Shown here one piece after another: positions 23,314-34,127 of a stretch of 64,000 nt of DNA. The DNA lies in IMG/VR virus record IMGVR_UViG_3300037264_006630, positions 62,001 to 126,000 of that record. One strand, written 5' to 3'. Below the pieces are notes generated by a model. The model ran no database searches, was not told the origin of the DNA, and saw only the letters and a program-made list of their open reading frames with translations. This DNA comes from a virus. How positions within the stretch are numbered: the first letter of the stretch is position 1; every line of letters starts with the position of its first letter. A program made the translations under genes and the position numbers.

Positions 23314-23798
23314 GCATCGTCGATGATCCGAATTTTCAGGCATTGGTCCAGGAGTCCGTTCTCGGCGAGATCGTGGGAAGCACTGCCGCGGTCATCGCCA
23401 TCTTCGGACAGACTCCCGTGACCGACCGCCGATCCGAAGTCCTGAACGCCGCCGCCGAGGTCGTGGAAGCCTCGGTCGCCGCCGACCTGCTCGGCAAGGA
23501 CCATCCGAGCATCGTGGCCGAAGCGGCGTGGATCCGCGCTGGCATGCCGCCGCGTGAACCCGTCGCACCTTCGCGTCTTCGCCTGGAGGACGTGATGCGC
23601 GAGGTCGCGGTCATCGAAGGCGACATCGCCAACGGGACCACGGTCTACACCTCGACTCGCCGCATGGCCGAGTTCCTCCGGGCCATCGAACCGCACCTGG
23701 CCGCGATCGAGCGCGCGGCGCTCTCCGAGTCCGACGTGGAGATCCTCGATGCGGTCGAAGGACTGCGGGACGAGATCGATCTGGAGACCAACCCGTGA
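23310..23798 (+). CDS. Hypothetical helical protein
   Basis: 162 residues from ATG at an ATGA overlap (MSIVDDPNFQALVQESVLGE). It is open upstream in the same frame only because of the two frameshifts before it. N-terminus slightly resembles that of the capsid protein at 63345 (MSILDTPYYRSLVQDNL), probably by chance. Function unknown. Confidence 0.7.
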   Translation: MSIVDDPNFQALVQESVLGEIVGSTAAVIAIFGQTPVTDRRSEVLNAAAEVVEASVAADLLGKDHPSIVAEAAWIRAGMPPREPVAPSRLRLEDVMREVAVIEGDIANGTTVYTSTRRMAEFLRAIEPHLAAIERAALSESDVEILDAVEGLRDEIDLETNP

Positions 23799-24034
23799 CC
23801 GGCCTCTTCGGCCTCGGCGAGCGCGTGGTATGGACGCTCATCGCCCGCGGCGTCCCCCGCCAGCAACAGGGCATCATCACCCAGGTGGTGCCGGCCGGTG
23901 AGCGGCCGGTCGGGATGAAGCGCGGCCTGCCGCGCGACCACGAGTCATACGCCGTCACCGCCAGCGGGGTGCTCTACTGGCCGACGATCGACGCCCTCGC
24001 GCCGGCCCCGGCGCTGACCTCCGGCCGGGTGTGA
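23795..24034 (+). CDS. Hypothetical small protein, SH3-like
   Basis: 79 residues from GTG (GTGA). ERVVWTLIARG and ESYAVTASGVLYWPTI suggest a compact beta barrel of the KOW/SH3 type common among small phage proteins. Confidence 0.65.
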   Translation: MTGLFGLGERVVWTLIARGVPRQQQGIITQVVPAGERPVGMKRGLPRDHESYAVTASGVLYWPTIDALAPAPALTSGRV

Positions 24035-24522
24035 TGCTGGCGATCGACGACGTGAAGGATCTGGCGGTCCGGTTCTGCACCTACCCGGCGGCCGACCGGC
24101 AGATCATGCGCGTCTGGTCGCCGCCGCTGGGCTACGCCCACGAGATCGGCCACCTGCTCATCTCGACATCGGAAGATCGAGCGCAACTCTGGTACGGGCT
24201 CGGTGAGCCGGGAGGAGTGCCCGACCACGAGTTGGACGCGGAAGCTCCGGCCGTCGAGCTCGCGGCCTCCATCGTCCACGCCTGGATCGTCGTGGCCACC
24301 GACTGGTTCCGCCGGCGCCGGAGCAACCGCGCCGACCTGCGGCTCTCGATCAGCCCGCGCGATCCGCTGTCCGATTCGGCGTTCGCGCCCGAGTTCTTCT
24401 ACGAACCCGACGAGTGGCGTCGCGCCCGCGACCTGCTCACCGCCCGCGGGCTCCGAGCTCGCGACGTGCAGACCAAGACGGCCCTCAGGCGGACCATCAT
24501 CCGCACCCTGGAGACGACATGA
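24034..24522 (+). CDS. ImmA/IrrE-like metallopeptidase candidate
   Basis: 162 residues. YAHEIGHLL (34-42) is an HExxH site in the context typical of ImmA/IrrE peptidases, followed about 30 residues later by a Glu/Ala-rich helix (ELDAEAPAVELAASIV) where the third ligand normally lies. ImmA-type enzymes cleave phage repressors. GTG 24031 is an alternative start. No CI-like substrate is adjacent, though an HTH protein lies in the same operon. Confidence 0.6.
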   Translation: MLAIDDVKDLAVRFCTYPAADRQIMRVWSPPLGYAHEIGHLLISTSEDRAQLWYGLGEPGGVPDHELDAEAPAVELAASIVHAWIVVATDWFRRRRSNRADLRLSISPRDPLSDSAFAPEFFYEPDEWRRARDLLTARGLRARDVQTKTALRRTIIRTLETT

Positions 24523-25013
24523 ACCACCAGCGCAAGCGCGACCCCAACCACTGGCTCTCGAGGATCGAAGACCTCAAGCCCGGCGACCCGTGCGACGTGC
24601 GCGGCGGCCTCGATGGTCGCTGGTACCCGGGCGTCGTCGAGGTCAACGGCGGCGCCCACTACTGGCGCGTGCGGGTCGCCGGCTACGCCGCCAAGCAGCG
24701 GCTCTACAAGTCGTTCCTCGCGGCCTCCCAGCGAACCGGCCGCTTCGACCCGCCTGACCGACTGATGGAGGCGGTCCGCGCGCTGCCCGACACCACGCTC
24801 CTGCCGCGCCTGGCGATGGAGATGCGGACGCCGCTCCTGGACGCGCTCGCGATGGGGCGCCGCGAGGACGACGTGTTCTCGCCGTACATCGAGAACGTCC
24901 GGTGCCGCGGCCAGCTCGATGCGTGGCCACCGGGCGGGGGAGAGCAAGCTCCGCCGCCGCACCGCAAGCCGTTCGAGGACGAGGTGTGGGCGGTGGTCTG
25001 GGGGCCGACGTGA
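24519..25013 (+). CDS. Hypothetical protein with N-terminal Tudor/SH3-like part
   Basis: 164 residues from ATG (ATGA). LKPGDPCDVRGGLDGRWYPG and WRVRVAGYAAKQRL look like a small barrel; the rest is helical and Arg-rich, ending PFEDEVWAVVWGPT. Unassigned. Confidence 0.65.
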   Translation: MNHQRKRDPNHWLSRIEDLKPGDPCDVRGGLDGRWYPGVVEVNGGAHYWRVRVAGYAAKQRLYKSFLAASQRTGRFDPPDRLMEAVRALPDTTLLPRLAMEMRTPLLDALAMGRREDDVFSPYIENVRCRGQLDAWPPGGGEQAPPPHRKPFEDEVWAVVWGPT

Positions 25014-25450
25014 GCGACGATCCCAAGCCGTTCACGGTCATCGACCTGAACACCACCGCAGGCGTCTACGACCGAGAGGCGCGCGCGTACCTCATGCGCC
25101 ACCCGGCGCCGACCATCCCGGACGTGGTGGTGCGGCGCATCCTCGAGCGGAACCCCGGAAGCCGGCGCGAGCCGCCGACGGAGCGGCAGGTCTGGGAGTA
25201 CGATGTCGCCTGCCCGCATGGGTGCCACGGACTGATCCACTTCCGCTGGATGGAGGTCGTCCCGATGGATCTGATCGGCTACGAGCGGGACCGGGCCTCG
25301 CGCGAGCGCTACGAGCAGCAACGCCGGCACGAGGCCGAGGTGGCGCGCCTGACCGCAGCGCTCGAGCTGGCCAACCGCGAGCGCGCCGCGCTCCGGTCCA
25401 AGGTCGTGAAGCAGGCACATCGCCGCAGCAAGCGCGACCGCGGGTACTGA
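25010..25450 (+). CDS. Hypothetical protein with C-terminal coiled coil
   Basis: 146 residues from GTG. CPHGCHG mid-protein; residues 90-140 form a basic coiled coil (RRHEAEVARLTAALELANRE). Last gene of the operon from 17443. Unassigned. Confidence 0.65.
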   Translation: MSDDPKPFTVIDLNTTAGVYDREARAYLMRHPAPTIPDVVVRRILERNPGSRREPPTERQVWEYDVACPHGCHGLIHFRWMEVVPMDLIGYERDRASRERYEQQRRHEAEVARLTAALELANRERAALRSKVVKQAHRRSKRDRGY

Positions 25451-25468
25451 CGCTGCGGCGATCGGAGG

Positions 25469-25509
25469 TTGACGGCGGCGGCGTTCGTGCGTATGTTCAG
25501 GCGCATGAA
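25469..25509 (+). promoter_or_regulatory. Type A leaderless promoter with IR1 operator
   Basis: TTGACG (25469-25474), N17, TATGTT (25492-25497), 7 nt, ATG 25505. IR1 arms TTCGTGCG (25484-25491) and CGCATGAA (25502-25509). Drives the mom operon. Confidence 0.75.
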
Positions 25510-25684
25510 ACCCGCGAAGCCGACCACGATCGTGGTGACCGAGCGTCACAACGTCTTCCAAGCCTGCATCAAGGACAGTCCCGAGATCTGGGAGGCTGGA
25601 GCGACTCGTGCCGATGCGATCGGCAAGTTGATCATCGCGCGAGCCGAGCGCTTCTTCGGCATCACCATCCAGATCGAGGCGTGA
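25505..25684 (+). CDS. HicB-like small protein
   Basis: 59 residues. TIVVTERHNVFQACIKDSPE followed by IWEAGATRADAIGKLI and FGITIQIE matches a minimal HicB/UPF0150-like fold (ribbon, then the A-x3-A-IG helix). No HicA toxin lies next to it, so it is more likely an orphan fold member than an antitoxin. It heads the operon containing mom. Confidence 0.6.
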   Translation: MKPAKPTTIVVTERHNVFQACIKDSPEIWEAGATRADAIGKLIIARAERFFGITIQIEA

Positions 25685-25688
25685 CCCG

Positions 25689-25982
25689 GTGAGCATCCTG
25701 GACGCGGACGTTCAACTGAACGCGGTGGCGCTGGCAGACGGATGGCAGTCGACGCCGCGTCAGCGCACCGAGGCCGCTCGCATCTGCGCGATGGTGGCGT
25801 CGTCCGGTCACCGTCACAGAAAGCTGGGCGAGCACGCGCGGGCGGCGATCGGTGCCAGCCACGCCGCTCTCAAGCTGGCGAGGGACGTGGTGTTCTGGTC
25901 GGTCTGCCTCGGGAAGGCCAGCGACAGCAAGCGCGAGACGTTCGCGCGCGCCGAAGCTATGCTGCGCACGGTGCAGCCGTGA
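25689..25982 (+). CDS. Hypothetical helical protein
   Basis: 97 residues from GTG 25689, 4 nt after the upstream stop. Helical throughout (AALKLARDVVFWSVCLGKAS). Its TGA overlaps the mom start (GTGA), so it may be needed for Mom expression, as the small com gene is in phage Mu; no sequence likeness to Com was seen. Confidence 0.65.
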   Translation: MSILDADVQLNAVALADGWQSTPRQRTEAARICAMVASSGHRHRKLGEHARAAIGASHAALKLARDVVFWSVCLGKASDSKRETFARAEAMLRTVQP

Positions 25983-26794
25983 CCGTCAGCCAGCGCTGGC
26001 AGGGCGGCCGGACGAGCTACAAGCCGCCGGGCCCGCCGTTCGTCCCCGCGATCCACGAGGTCGCGTTCATCGATCGCACGGCTGCGCGGCGGTTCACCCT
26101 CGAGCATCACTACGCGGACACGGTGCCGGCTTGGGTCTACAGCGTCGGCCTGTGGCGCCGCGGGGCGCTGGTCGGCGTCGCGATGTTCAGTCAGCCGGCG
26201 GCGCAAGCCGTCCTCGACATCCTGCCCGACGGCCGCGAGAGCGGGACCGAGCTCGGGCGGCTGGTGCTCACGCCCGAGGTGGAGACCAACGGCGAGACGT
26301 GGTTCATCAAGCGCGCTTTCGCGCTCGCTCACCGGCACGGCTACGAGCACGTCATGTCGTACGCCGACCCGCTCGAGCGGACTACCAGCGACGGGACGTT
26401 GGTGAAGCCCGGCCACGTTGGGCTGATCTATCAGGCGCACAACGGCATCTACACCGGCCGAGGTCGCGGCCGTCCGTTGTGGCTCCTGCCGTCGGGGCAG
26501 GTCTTGAACGAGCGCTCGATCTCCAAGTCAAAGGCCGGTCACCGAGGGGCGAGCACGGCGATCGGGAAGCTCGTCCAGTTCGGCGCGCCGCGGCCCGGGG
26601 ACGGAGACGATGTCGCCGCCTGGGTCGCCGAGTGGGTGCCGCGGCTGTGCCGTCGCGTCTCGCATCCAGGGAATTACCGGTACGTGTGGCCGCTCGGCGG
26701 CGACTCGCGCGCCCGCCGCGCGCTGGTCCGGCACCTCGCCGAGCGCGGCATCCCCGACAACCTCGAGCGCCCTCGCGCCGTGGAGGCAGCATGA
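25979..26794 (+). CDS. mom: Mom-type adenine modification protein
   Basis: 271 residues. Motifs of the phage Mu Mom family are clear: HHY (43-45), ELGRLVL (91-97), NGETWFIKRAF (104-114), SYADPLERTT (127-136) and PGHVGLIYQAHN (144-155). Mu Mom converts adenine in DNA to N6-carbamoylmethyladenine with a GNAT-like fold and protects phage DNA from restriction. The same role is expected here. Residues beyond 190 (HPGNYRYVWPLGG) also match. GTG start by GTGA overlap; expression is probably translationally coupled. Confidence 0.9.
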   Translation: MTVSQRWQGGRTSYKPPGPPFVPAIHEVAFIDRTAARRFTLEHHYADTVPAWVYSVGLWRRGALVGVAMFSQPAAQAVLDILPDGRESGTELGRLVLTPEVETNGETWFIKRAFALAHRHGYEHVMSYADPLERTTSDGTLVKPGHVGLIYQAHNGIYTGRGRGRPLWLLPSGQVLNERSISKSKAGHRGASTAIGKLVQFGAPRPGDGDDVAAWVAEWVPRLCRRVSHPGNYRYVWPLGGDSRARRALVRHLAERGIPDNLERPRAVEAA

Positions 26795-27264
26795 ACCGCG
26801 TCATCGACTTCATCGGCACCGCCCTTCACCCGCAGATCGCGGCGCGCACCCACTGCCTCCGGTTCGTCGACATGGTCCACGGTGCCGAGGCGTTCATCTT
26901 CCTCGACGAGCAAGACCGGCTGATGCTCCGGCGGCTGGGCAACCTCTACTCCTGGCCGCCCCTGAACGACTGGCACGCCGGCGCGATGATGTACGCGCTC
27001 GGCGAGTTGGTCGAGCACGACGGCAAGGGCAACCCGACGGCGCGCCCGCGCGGCCGGTTCGAGAGCGCCTTCCAGATCCTCCACTGCGGCGTGGAGCCCG
27101 TGTACCTCGGCAACATGTCCTTGCGGGAGGCTGGCGCCCGCTTCACCCAGGTCGCCTACCGCTGCCCGGCGTGCCTCCAGGAGTTCCTGCTCGTGGACCA
27201 GATCAACCTCAACACGCCCGAGGGCCAGGCCGCGATCAACGTGCTGCACGACGCGGTGGAGTAG
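26791..27264 (+). CDS. Hypothetical protein following mom
   Basis: 157 residues from ATG (ATGA overlap with mom). It includes WPPLNDWHAGAMMYALGELV and a late CPAC pair (YRCPACLQEFLLV). Unassigned; coupling to mom may be only positional. Confidence 0.7.
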   Translation: MNRVIDFIGTALHPQIAARTHCLRFVDMVHGAEAFIFLDEQDRLMLRRLGNLYSWPPLNDWHAGAMMYALGELVEHDGKGNPTARPRGRFESAFQILHCGVEPVYLGNMSLREAGARFTQVAYRCPACLQEFLLVDQINLNTPEGQAAINVLHDAVE

Positions 27265-27273
27265 ACTCCGCCG

Positions 27274-28014
27274 GTGGGCGACGCGACGGACATCGGCATC
27301 GCCCGGAAGGCGCGCGACGCTGCGGCCGAGGTGGAGCAGCTCCGCGAGAGCAACGCGGCCCTCGCCGCGCAGCTCGATGCATACCGGGCGAACATGCCGG
27401 GGACAGCGCTGCCCGACGCCAAGGACACGCCGCACGGCTGGCGTTGCGGCAACGGGCATCCGTCCATCCTCGTCGACTCGAACAAGCGGAAGGTGACCTG
27501 CCGATACTGCGGCGCAGTGCTCGATGCGTTCACCGTGCTCTTGGAGTTCGCGACCGAGGAGCGCCGCTTCTGGAACGAGAACGAGCACGCGAAGCGCGAG
27601 CACGACCGCGTCAAGGCGCAGACAGAGTCGATGAAGGAGGCCATCGCCGCGGTGCATCGCGAGCGTCAGCGCGTCGAGTGCCCTCGCGGGTGCGGCGCGA
27701 AGATCGTCGCTGACTCGTGCGTGACCGGCGGCATCACGGCCCACGACTGCTACAAGCGGCGGGCGAAGGACGGCAAGGTGCCGCGTTTCACGGAGGAGCG
27801 CTGGCGCGCCGTCGTCGTCGACAAAGCGACGCGCTGGTGCGACCGCGTGACGGCAACGCGCTCGGCGACTGAACATGGTGGGAACGTCGAGGAGTTCAAG
27901 GGGCCGATCGGCGACAAGGCCGAGCGCGCGGCCGAGCGAGTCGCCGCGTTCACGAAGCAAGAGGCCGAGCGCGCCGCCGCGAGGCCACGCCGGACTCGGT
28001 CGCCCCGCACCTGA
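27274..28014 (+). CDS. Coiled-coil zinc-ribbon protein
   Basis: 246 residues from GTG. N-terminal coiled coil (AEVEQLRESNAALAAQLD), then WRCGNGHPSILVD and VTCRYCG as a zinc ribbon, later CPRGCG, and a basic Ala/Arg C-terminus. Possibly nucleic-acid binding. Last accessory gene before the packaging module. Confidence 0.7.
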   Translation: MGDATDIGIARKARDAAAEVEQLRESNAALAAQLDAYRANMPGTALPDAKDTPHGWRCGNGHPSILVDSNKRKVTCRYCGAVLDAFTVLLEFATEERRFWNENEHAKREHDRVKAQTESMKEAIAAVHRERQRVECPRGCGAKIVADSCVTGGITAHDCYKRRAKDGKVPRFTEERWRAVVVDKATRWCDRVTATRSATEHGGNVEEFKGPIGDKAERAAERVAAFTKQEAERAAARPRRTRSPRT

Positions 28015-28053
28015 CCTTGCGGGTGTTGCCCGGAAATCGGACCGTGGCCGCCG
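28010..28053 (+). promoter_or_regulatory. Type C-like element
   Basis: CCTGACCTTGCG (28010-28021), a CGGG-TGTTG-CCCG hairpin and AATCGG precede the first gene of the packaging cluster. The hairpin spacer is nearly identical to those at 28430 and 58790. The -10 assignment is uncertain. Confidence 0.4.
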
Positions 28054-28443
28054 ATGTCCTCGGCGCTCAACCCGGCGATCCGCCGCCGCCTCCATGCCAT
28101 CGGCCTGGTGAACGAGCGCGACCGGCTGATCCTCTTCCTGCGGGCGATCGTGAACCGGGCGATCCGCTGCTACGAGAACGAGTTCCTGGAGGACGGCTAC
28201 GCCTTGGTGCAGCGCTGCGCTGAGATCTTCGTCGGTGACACCGCCGATCTCGGCGCCTTCTCCTGGTTCGGCATCCGCGACGGCGGTGACCTGATCGCGG
28301 TGCCCTGGCTCATCGCGCCTGGCCCCGACCGCGGCCTGATCGTGCCGGACGTGGGCGAGCTGGCGCGCTTGATCTTGAGCGGTGGCACACGTCGGGAGTG
28401 GCTAAGGCCGCGGGACCTGGAATTTACGGGTGATGCCCGGTAG
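28054..28443 (+). CDS. Hypothetical protein upstream of terminase
   Basis: 129 residues (RDRLILFLRAIVNRAIRC; GYALVQRCAEIFVGD). Position just before the terminase genes under a late-type element suggests a packaging-associated or late protein, but no family is recognised. Confidence 0.65.
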   Translation: MSSALNPAIRRRLHAIGLVNERDRLILFLRAIVNRAIRCYENEFLEDGYALVQRCAEIFVGDTADLGAFSWFGIRDGGDLIAVPWLIAPGPDRGLIVPDVGELARLILSGGTRREWLRPRDLEFTGDAR

Positions 28444-28451
28444 CCTGGATC
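28416..28451 (+). promoter_or_regulatory. Type C promoter
   Basis: CTGGAA (28417-28422), N18 with a CGGG-TGATG-CCCG hairpin, and TAGCCT (28441-28446), overlapping the end of the upstream gene. It should drive the terminase-portal unit. Confidence 0.5.
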
Positions 28452-28516
28452 GTGGAATGCGGTTTCCGGGCCAACACGATGTGATGCAGGAGGGGGCGCG
28501 CAAGCGCTCGCCTTGA
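28452..28516 (+). CDS. Two chained ten-residue leader ORFs
   Basis: GTG 28452 encodes VECGFRANTM and stops at TGA 28482, which overlaps ATG 28484 (TGATG). That second ORF encodes MQEGARKRSP and ends one base before the GTG at 28518. The arrangement resembles the other leader peptides in this window; translation is unproven. Confidence 0.35.
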
Positions 28517-28517
28517 C

Positions 28518-29240
28518 GTGCCGCGCGCCAAGGCCACGGCCGAGTCGAAGACCAAGGACCCGGGCGCGATCGTCACGGCGAAGCGGCAGAAGCTCGCCGC
28601 CAAGATCGCCGAGAAGGGGCCACCGTCGGTCTTCCAGCGGGGCGGCCGGCTGGTGCAGGTGCAGTTGCTGCTCGCCGAGTCGGTGAGCGAGCCGGAAATC
28701 GTCCGCTGGCTCACCACCGAGATCACCCCAGCGATGGTGACCGCCGCCGCCGCCGAGGGGCGCGCGCTCACCGTGAAGCCGTGGAAGGTGACCCCGGCGA
28801 CGGCGCGCGACTACATCAAGTCGGCCTGGCGCGAGTGGCAGGAAGACGAGCGCGCACCGCTGGGCAAGGTCCGCACCCTCGATCGCCAGCGCATCCTTCA
28901 CGTCTACCGGACCGCCCTCAAGGACGGCAACCTGATCGTGGCCCTGCGCGCGGCCGAGTCCGTGGCCCGGATGAACGGCTCGTTCGTGCCGCAGCTCGAG
29001 GCCCCGGTTGGGGTGGACATGGAAGCCGACGAGGCGGCGGAGGCGATCGAGCACGGCTACGCGACGCTCCTGCTCGCGCGGCGCCGCGGCGCGCTCTCGT
29101 TCAAGCAGACCGCCAACGCCATCGACGTGCCAGCCGGCGGCGATGCCGGTGATGATGCGCTCGAGGTGGAGGTCAAGGACGCGCTGTCGGCTGCGCCGCC
29201 GGTGCCTGTGGTCGAGCCCCCGCTGGGGAGCGCGAACTGA
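28518..29240 (+). CDS. terS: Probable terminase small subunit
   Basis: 240 residues directly upstream of the large subunit (TGATG overlap). Residues about 50-120 contain a helical DNA-binding-like region (EPEIVRWLTTEITPAM, then WKVTPATARDYIKSAWREW) typical of small-subunit HTH domains. The C-terminus is acidic and Pro-rich. The call rests mainly on position and the HTH-like pattern. GTG start. Confidence 0.65.
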   Translation: MPRAKATAESKTKDPGAIVTAKRQKLAAKIAEKGPPSVFQRGGRLVQVQLLLAESVSEPEIVRWLTTEITPAMVTAAAAEGRALTVKPWKVTPATARDYIKSAWREWQEDERAPLGKVRTLDRQRILHVYRTALKDGNLIVALRAAESVARMNGSFVPQLEAPVGVDMEADEAAEAIEHGYATLLLARRRGALSFKQTANAIDVPAGGDAGDDALEVEVKDALSAAPPVPVVEPPLGSAN

Positions 29241-30820
29241 TGGGCGCCGCCGCGAAGAAGAAGCCGGCGGCGAGGCCGGAGCGGAAGTCGCACGCCGCCG
29301 CCAAGCACGAGCGCGGCTCGCGCGCCGACGTGATCGCCGCTGGCGCCAAGACCAAGCAGGCGACCGACGCGGTGCTGGTCCGCGCAGCTCGCCGCGACCC
29401 GGCGGTCTTCAACCAGTACGTCCTCCGGGACGAGTCGACCAACCGACCGATCCTGCTCTGCGACATGCACGCGGAGTGGCAAGACCTGCTCACCGCGCAT
29501 CCCCGCGTCGTGATCTGGTCGGGCACAGAGCAAGGAAAATCGGTTCAGTTGTCGGTGGGCCGGGTGCTGTGGGAGATCGGCAAGAACCCTTCGCTGCGCG
29601 TACTCATCGTCTGCGCCGCGCAGAGCGTCGCCAAGAACATCGTCGAGTCGATCCGCCGCTACATCGAGCAGTCGATCGAACTCGCCGCGGTCTTCCCGCA
29701 CTTGAAGAAGGGCAAGATCTGGAAGCAGTCCGAGATCACCGTGGCGCGGCCTGGCCAGTCGCGCGACCCGACGGTCAAGGCCGTGGGCTACGGGAGCAGG
29801 TCGGTGCTCGGCTCGCGCGTCGATCTGGTGGTCTGCGACGACTACCTGAACGATCAGAACACCGCGACCGAGAAGCAGCGCAAGCAGGCTTACTCCTGGC
29901 TCAAGTCGATCGTCGAGGGCCGCAAGACCCCCAACGCTCGGTGGTGGTTCATCGGCAACACCTGGCATGTGCGCGACGCGATGCACATGTACGCCAAGGA
30001 GCCGGGCACGGTCTCAAGGAAGTACCCGATCCTAGACGAGCACGGCAAGCCGCGCTGGGCCGAGCGCTGGCCGATCGAACGCTACTTGCAGGAGCGTGCG
30101 AACCGCGGTCCGGTCGCCGCCGCGCAGTCGCTCGACTGCATCGCTGCCAACGACAACTCGGTCTACTTCCCGATCAAGAGCATCTGGCCGGCGCTCGTCA
30201 AGGGTGACGGGTTCACCCTGCACCCGACCTTCCCGCCGCACCTCTCCCACGAGGGCTGGGCGACGTACACCGGCGTCGACCTCGCGTTCTCCGAGGAGAG
30301 CGACTCCGACGACACTGCGATCGTGACCATCTCCGTCGACCCCAAGGGGGAGTGCCGCATCCTCTGGATCGACGCGGGGAAGTGGACCGGGCCGGAGATC
30401 ATCGACCGCGTCATCGACCACCACAACCGCTACGGGTCGATCGTCTGGGTCGAGGACAACGCCGGTCAGATCTACATCAAGCAGGGGGTCAGCGAGCGGA
30501 AGATCTCGGTGCCGGTTCGCGGCCACACCACCACCGCGACCAACCGCCTCCACCGCCGGACCGGCATCGCCTCTCTCGCGGTCACCATGCAGAACGGACG
30601 CTACCTGATCCCGAACCGCAACGCCGGGAAGGTTGATCCCGTCGCCGCTGGCCTGGGGGCGCTGATCCTGGCTCCCGAGATCAAGAAGCTGATCGCCGAG
30701 ATGATGGAGTGGTCACCGGAGTCGCACACCGGCGACCGCTTGCAGGCGCTCTGGATCGCCACGCTGGCCGCCAACAAGCACGGCTCGACCGCCGTGGTGA
30801 AGAAGCCGAGGGGGACCTGA
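29240..30820 (+). CDS. terL: Terminase large subunit
   Basis: 526 residues. The ATPase has GTEQGKS (95-101) as Walker A, CAAQSVAKNI after it, and LVVCDD (196-201) as Walker B; the RNase H-like nuclease begins GVDLAF (345-350) with the first catalytic Asp and continues WVEDNAGQ. TerL cuts concatemeric DNA and pumps it through the portal into proheads. Length fits the family. Basic N-terminal 30 residues precede the core. Confidence 0.92.
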   Translation: MGAAAKKKPAARPERKSHAAAKHERGSRADVIAAGAKTKQATDAVLVRAARRDPAVFNQYVLRDESTNRPILLCDMHAEWQDLLTAHPRVVIWSGTEQGKSVQLSVGRVLWEIGKNPSLRVLIVCAAQSVAKNIVESIRRYIEQSIELAAVFPHLKKGKIWKQSEITVARPGQSRDPTVKAVGYGSRSVLGSRVDLVVCDDYLNDQNTATEKQRKQAYSWLKSIVEGRKTPNARWWFIGNTWHVRDAMHMYAKEPGTVSRKYPILDEHGKPRWAERWPIERYLQERANRGPVAAAQSLDCIAANDNSVYFPIKSIWPALVKGDGFTLHPTFPPHLSHEGWATYTGVDLAFSEESDSDDTAIVTISVDPKGECRILWIDAGKWTGPEIIDRVIDHHNRYGSIVWVEDNAGQIYIKQGVSERKISVPVRGHTTTATNRLHRRTGIASLAVTMQNGRYLIPNRNAGKVDPVAAGLGALILAPEIKKLIAEMMEWSPESHTGDRLQALWIATLAANKHGSTAVVKKPRGT

Positions 30821-31124
30821 TGAACGACATCGAACGAGCTCGTGATCGCCGGGACGACAAGGCGGGCCCCTGGGAGGTCTGCCGGATCATGTGCCTGGTG
30901 TGCCAGTTCCGGTACGTGAGCGTCCACCCGCTGTACAAGAACGACGAGGGCGATCTGGTCGACCTCACGACACTCCAGTGCGCGCGCTGCAAGGAGCGCA
31001 TGAGCGCGGTCCTGCCGATGCCCGACGAGCCACCGCCCGGCGACTCCGACGCCCCGCCCGACGAGCCAGCGACAGACGTTGCCGCTGGCGCCAGCGTCGG
31101 CGACTCTCCCACCCGGAGCACGCC

Positions 31125-31143
<19 letters not shown>
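30820..31143 (+). CDS. Hypothetical zinc-ribbon protein
   Basis: 107 residues between terL and the portal gene. CLVCQF and CARCKE form a Cys4 ribbon; the C-terminal 45 residues are Pro/Asp-rich. It overlaps the portal start by 19 bp. A packaging accessory role is possible. Confidence 0.7.
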
Positions 31144-33178
<2,035 letters not shown>

Positions 33179-33182
<4 letters not shown>

Positions 33183-33346
33183 GCCACATCGAGCGGGTTA
33201 TCCGCATGCCGGCGCCGTCGCCCAAGGCGGCGGTGATCGAGGTGGTGATGATCGAGAGGCGGCCCGGTCGCTTCAGGGCCTGGGTCGCGAAGCTGCTCGT
33301 GCGGCTGGCCGGGCGCATCGCGGGGATGCGCGTCCGGATCATCTGA
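33179..33346 (+). CDS. Hypothetical small basic protein
   Basis: 55 residues from GTG at a GTGA overlap with the portal gene. An amphipathic basic helix (FRAWVAKLLVRLAGRIAGMR) makes up the C-terminal half; DNA or membrane contact is possible. It stops 7 nt before the opposing gene ends, leaving no terminator. Confidence 0.6.
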
Positions 33347-33352
33347 GCGCGG

Positions 33353-33595
33353 CTACTTCGGGACGAGCATCGACAGGCGCTTGGCCAGGCTAAACCCGCC
33401 GTCGCGCTGGTCGAGGAGCGAGCGGGCCGCGCGGCAGGCGTCCTGGTACTGACCGGGGTAACGCTCCGGATCGCGGCCCGCCGCACGCATGAGCCGCTGG
33501 ATCTCGGCCGCGAGCTCGTCGTCACTGGCGCCGTGTGGGAAGTCGCCGTCGTCGAGGTCGACGAGGATGCACCACATCTTCAAGTCGAGGCGCAT
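33353..33595 (-). CDS. Hypothetical protein
   Basis: 80 residues (MWCILVDLDDGDFPHG; DELAAEIQRLMRAAGRDPER). Last gene of the leftward operon from 34127, one base after the upstream stop. Unassigned. Confidence 0.7.
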   Translation of the reverse strand: MRLDLKMWCILVDLDDGDFPHGASDDELAAEIQRLMRAAGRDPERYPGQYQDACRAARSLLDQRDGGFSLAKRLSMLVPK

Positions 33596-33596
33596 T

Positions 33597-34127
33597 CTAC
33601 TTGCCGTCTGCCGCCGCGAAGTCGATGCCGATCACGGTCCAGCGCTCGCCGTCGATCTCGACGGTGTGCAGGCGGTCATCGATGAACCGGGACGCCCCGC
33701 GCAGGATGCGGATCACGGTGGCCAAGCGCTTGCGCGCGAGGAGGGCGAACACCTTGGCGATCGCGGTGTCCGCGTCCCGCCATCGCGCTCGCCGCACCTC
33801 GATGTCGGCCGTGGCGCCGGCGTCGATGGCCTGCCGGTAGGCGGTGATGTGGGCCAGGTAGCAGGAGCGGATGAGGTCGATCGCCTGGGCGGCTGGCACC
33901 ATCTCGTAGTAGGCGTCACCGCCGATCCAGACGTGACCCTCGGGGATGGGACCGCCGGGTGCGTCGTCGGCGGGCCCGCGGATGATGACCAAGTCCCGTC
34001 CGGGCGGACAGACGTTCATGTCGAAGAGGATGCGCGAGAGCCAGGTGGAGAGGGAGCGCAGGTCGTCCACCGACGGGGAGGTGAAGGGCGGCCCCGGGAA
34101 CGCGATCACGCCGTCGTCAGGTTTCAT
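33597..34127 (-). CDS. Hypothetical protein
   Basis: 176 residues from a leaderless ATG. A Pro/Gly-rich centre (GPADDAPGGPIPEGHVWIGG) and a helical region with IAKVFALLARKRLATVI are visible. Unassigned. Confidence 0.7.
   Translation of the reverse strand: MKPDDGVIAFPGPPFTSPSVDDLRSLSTWLSRILFDMNVCPPGRDLVIIRGPADDAPGGPIPEGHVWIGGDAYYEMVPAAQAIDLIRSCYLAHITAYRQAIDAGATADIEVRRARWRDADTAIAKVFALLARKRLATVIRILRGASRFIDDRLHTVEIDGERWTVIGIDFAAADGK

Noticed and set aside
22818-23798. Single 326-residue protein
   Set aside because: Internal residues look out of frame and codon third positions lose GC; three genes with two frameshifts explain the sequence better.
25505-25684. HicAB toxin-antitoxin pair
   Set aside because: No HicA-like dsRBD-fold toxin gene adjoins the HicB-like gene.
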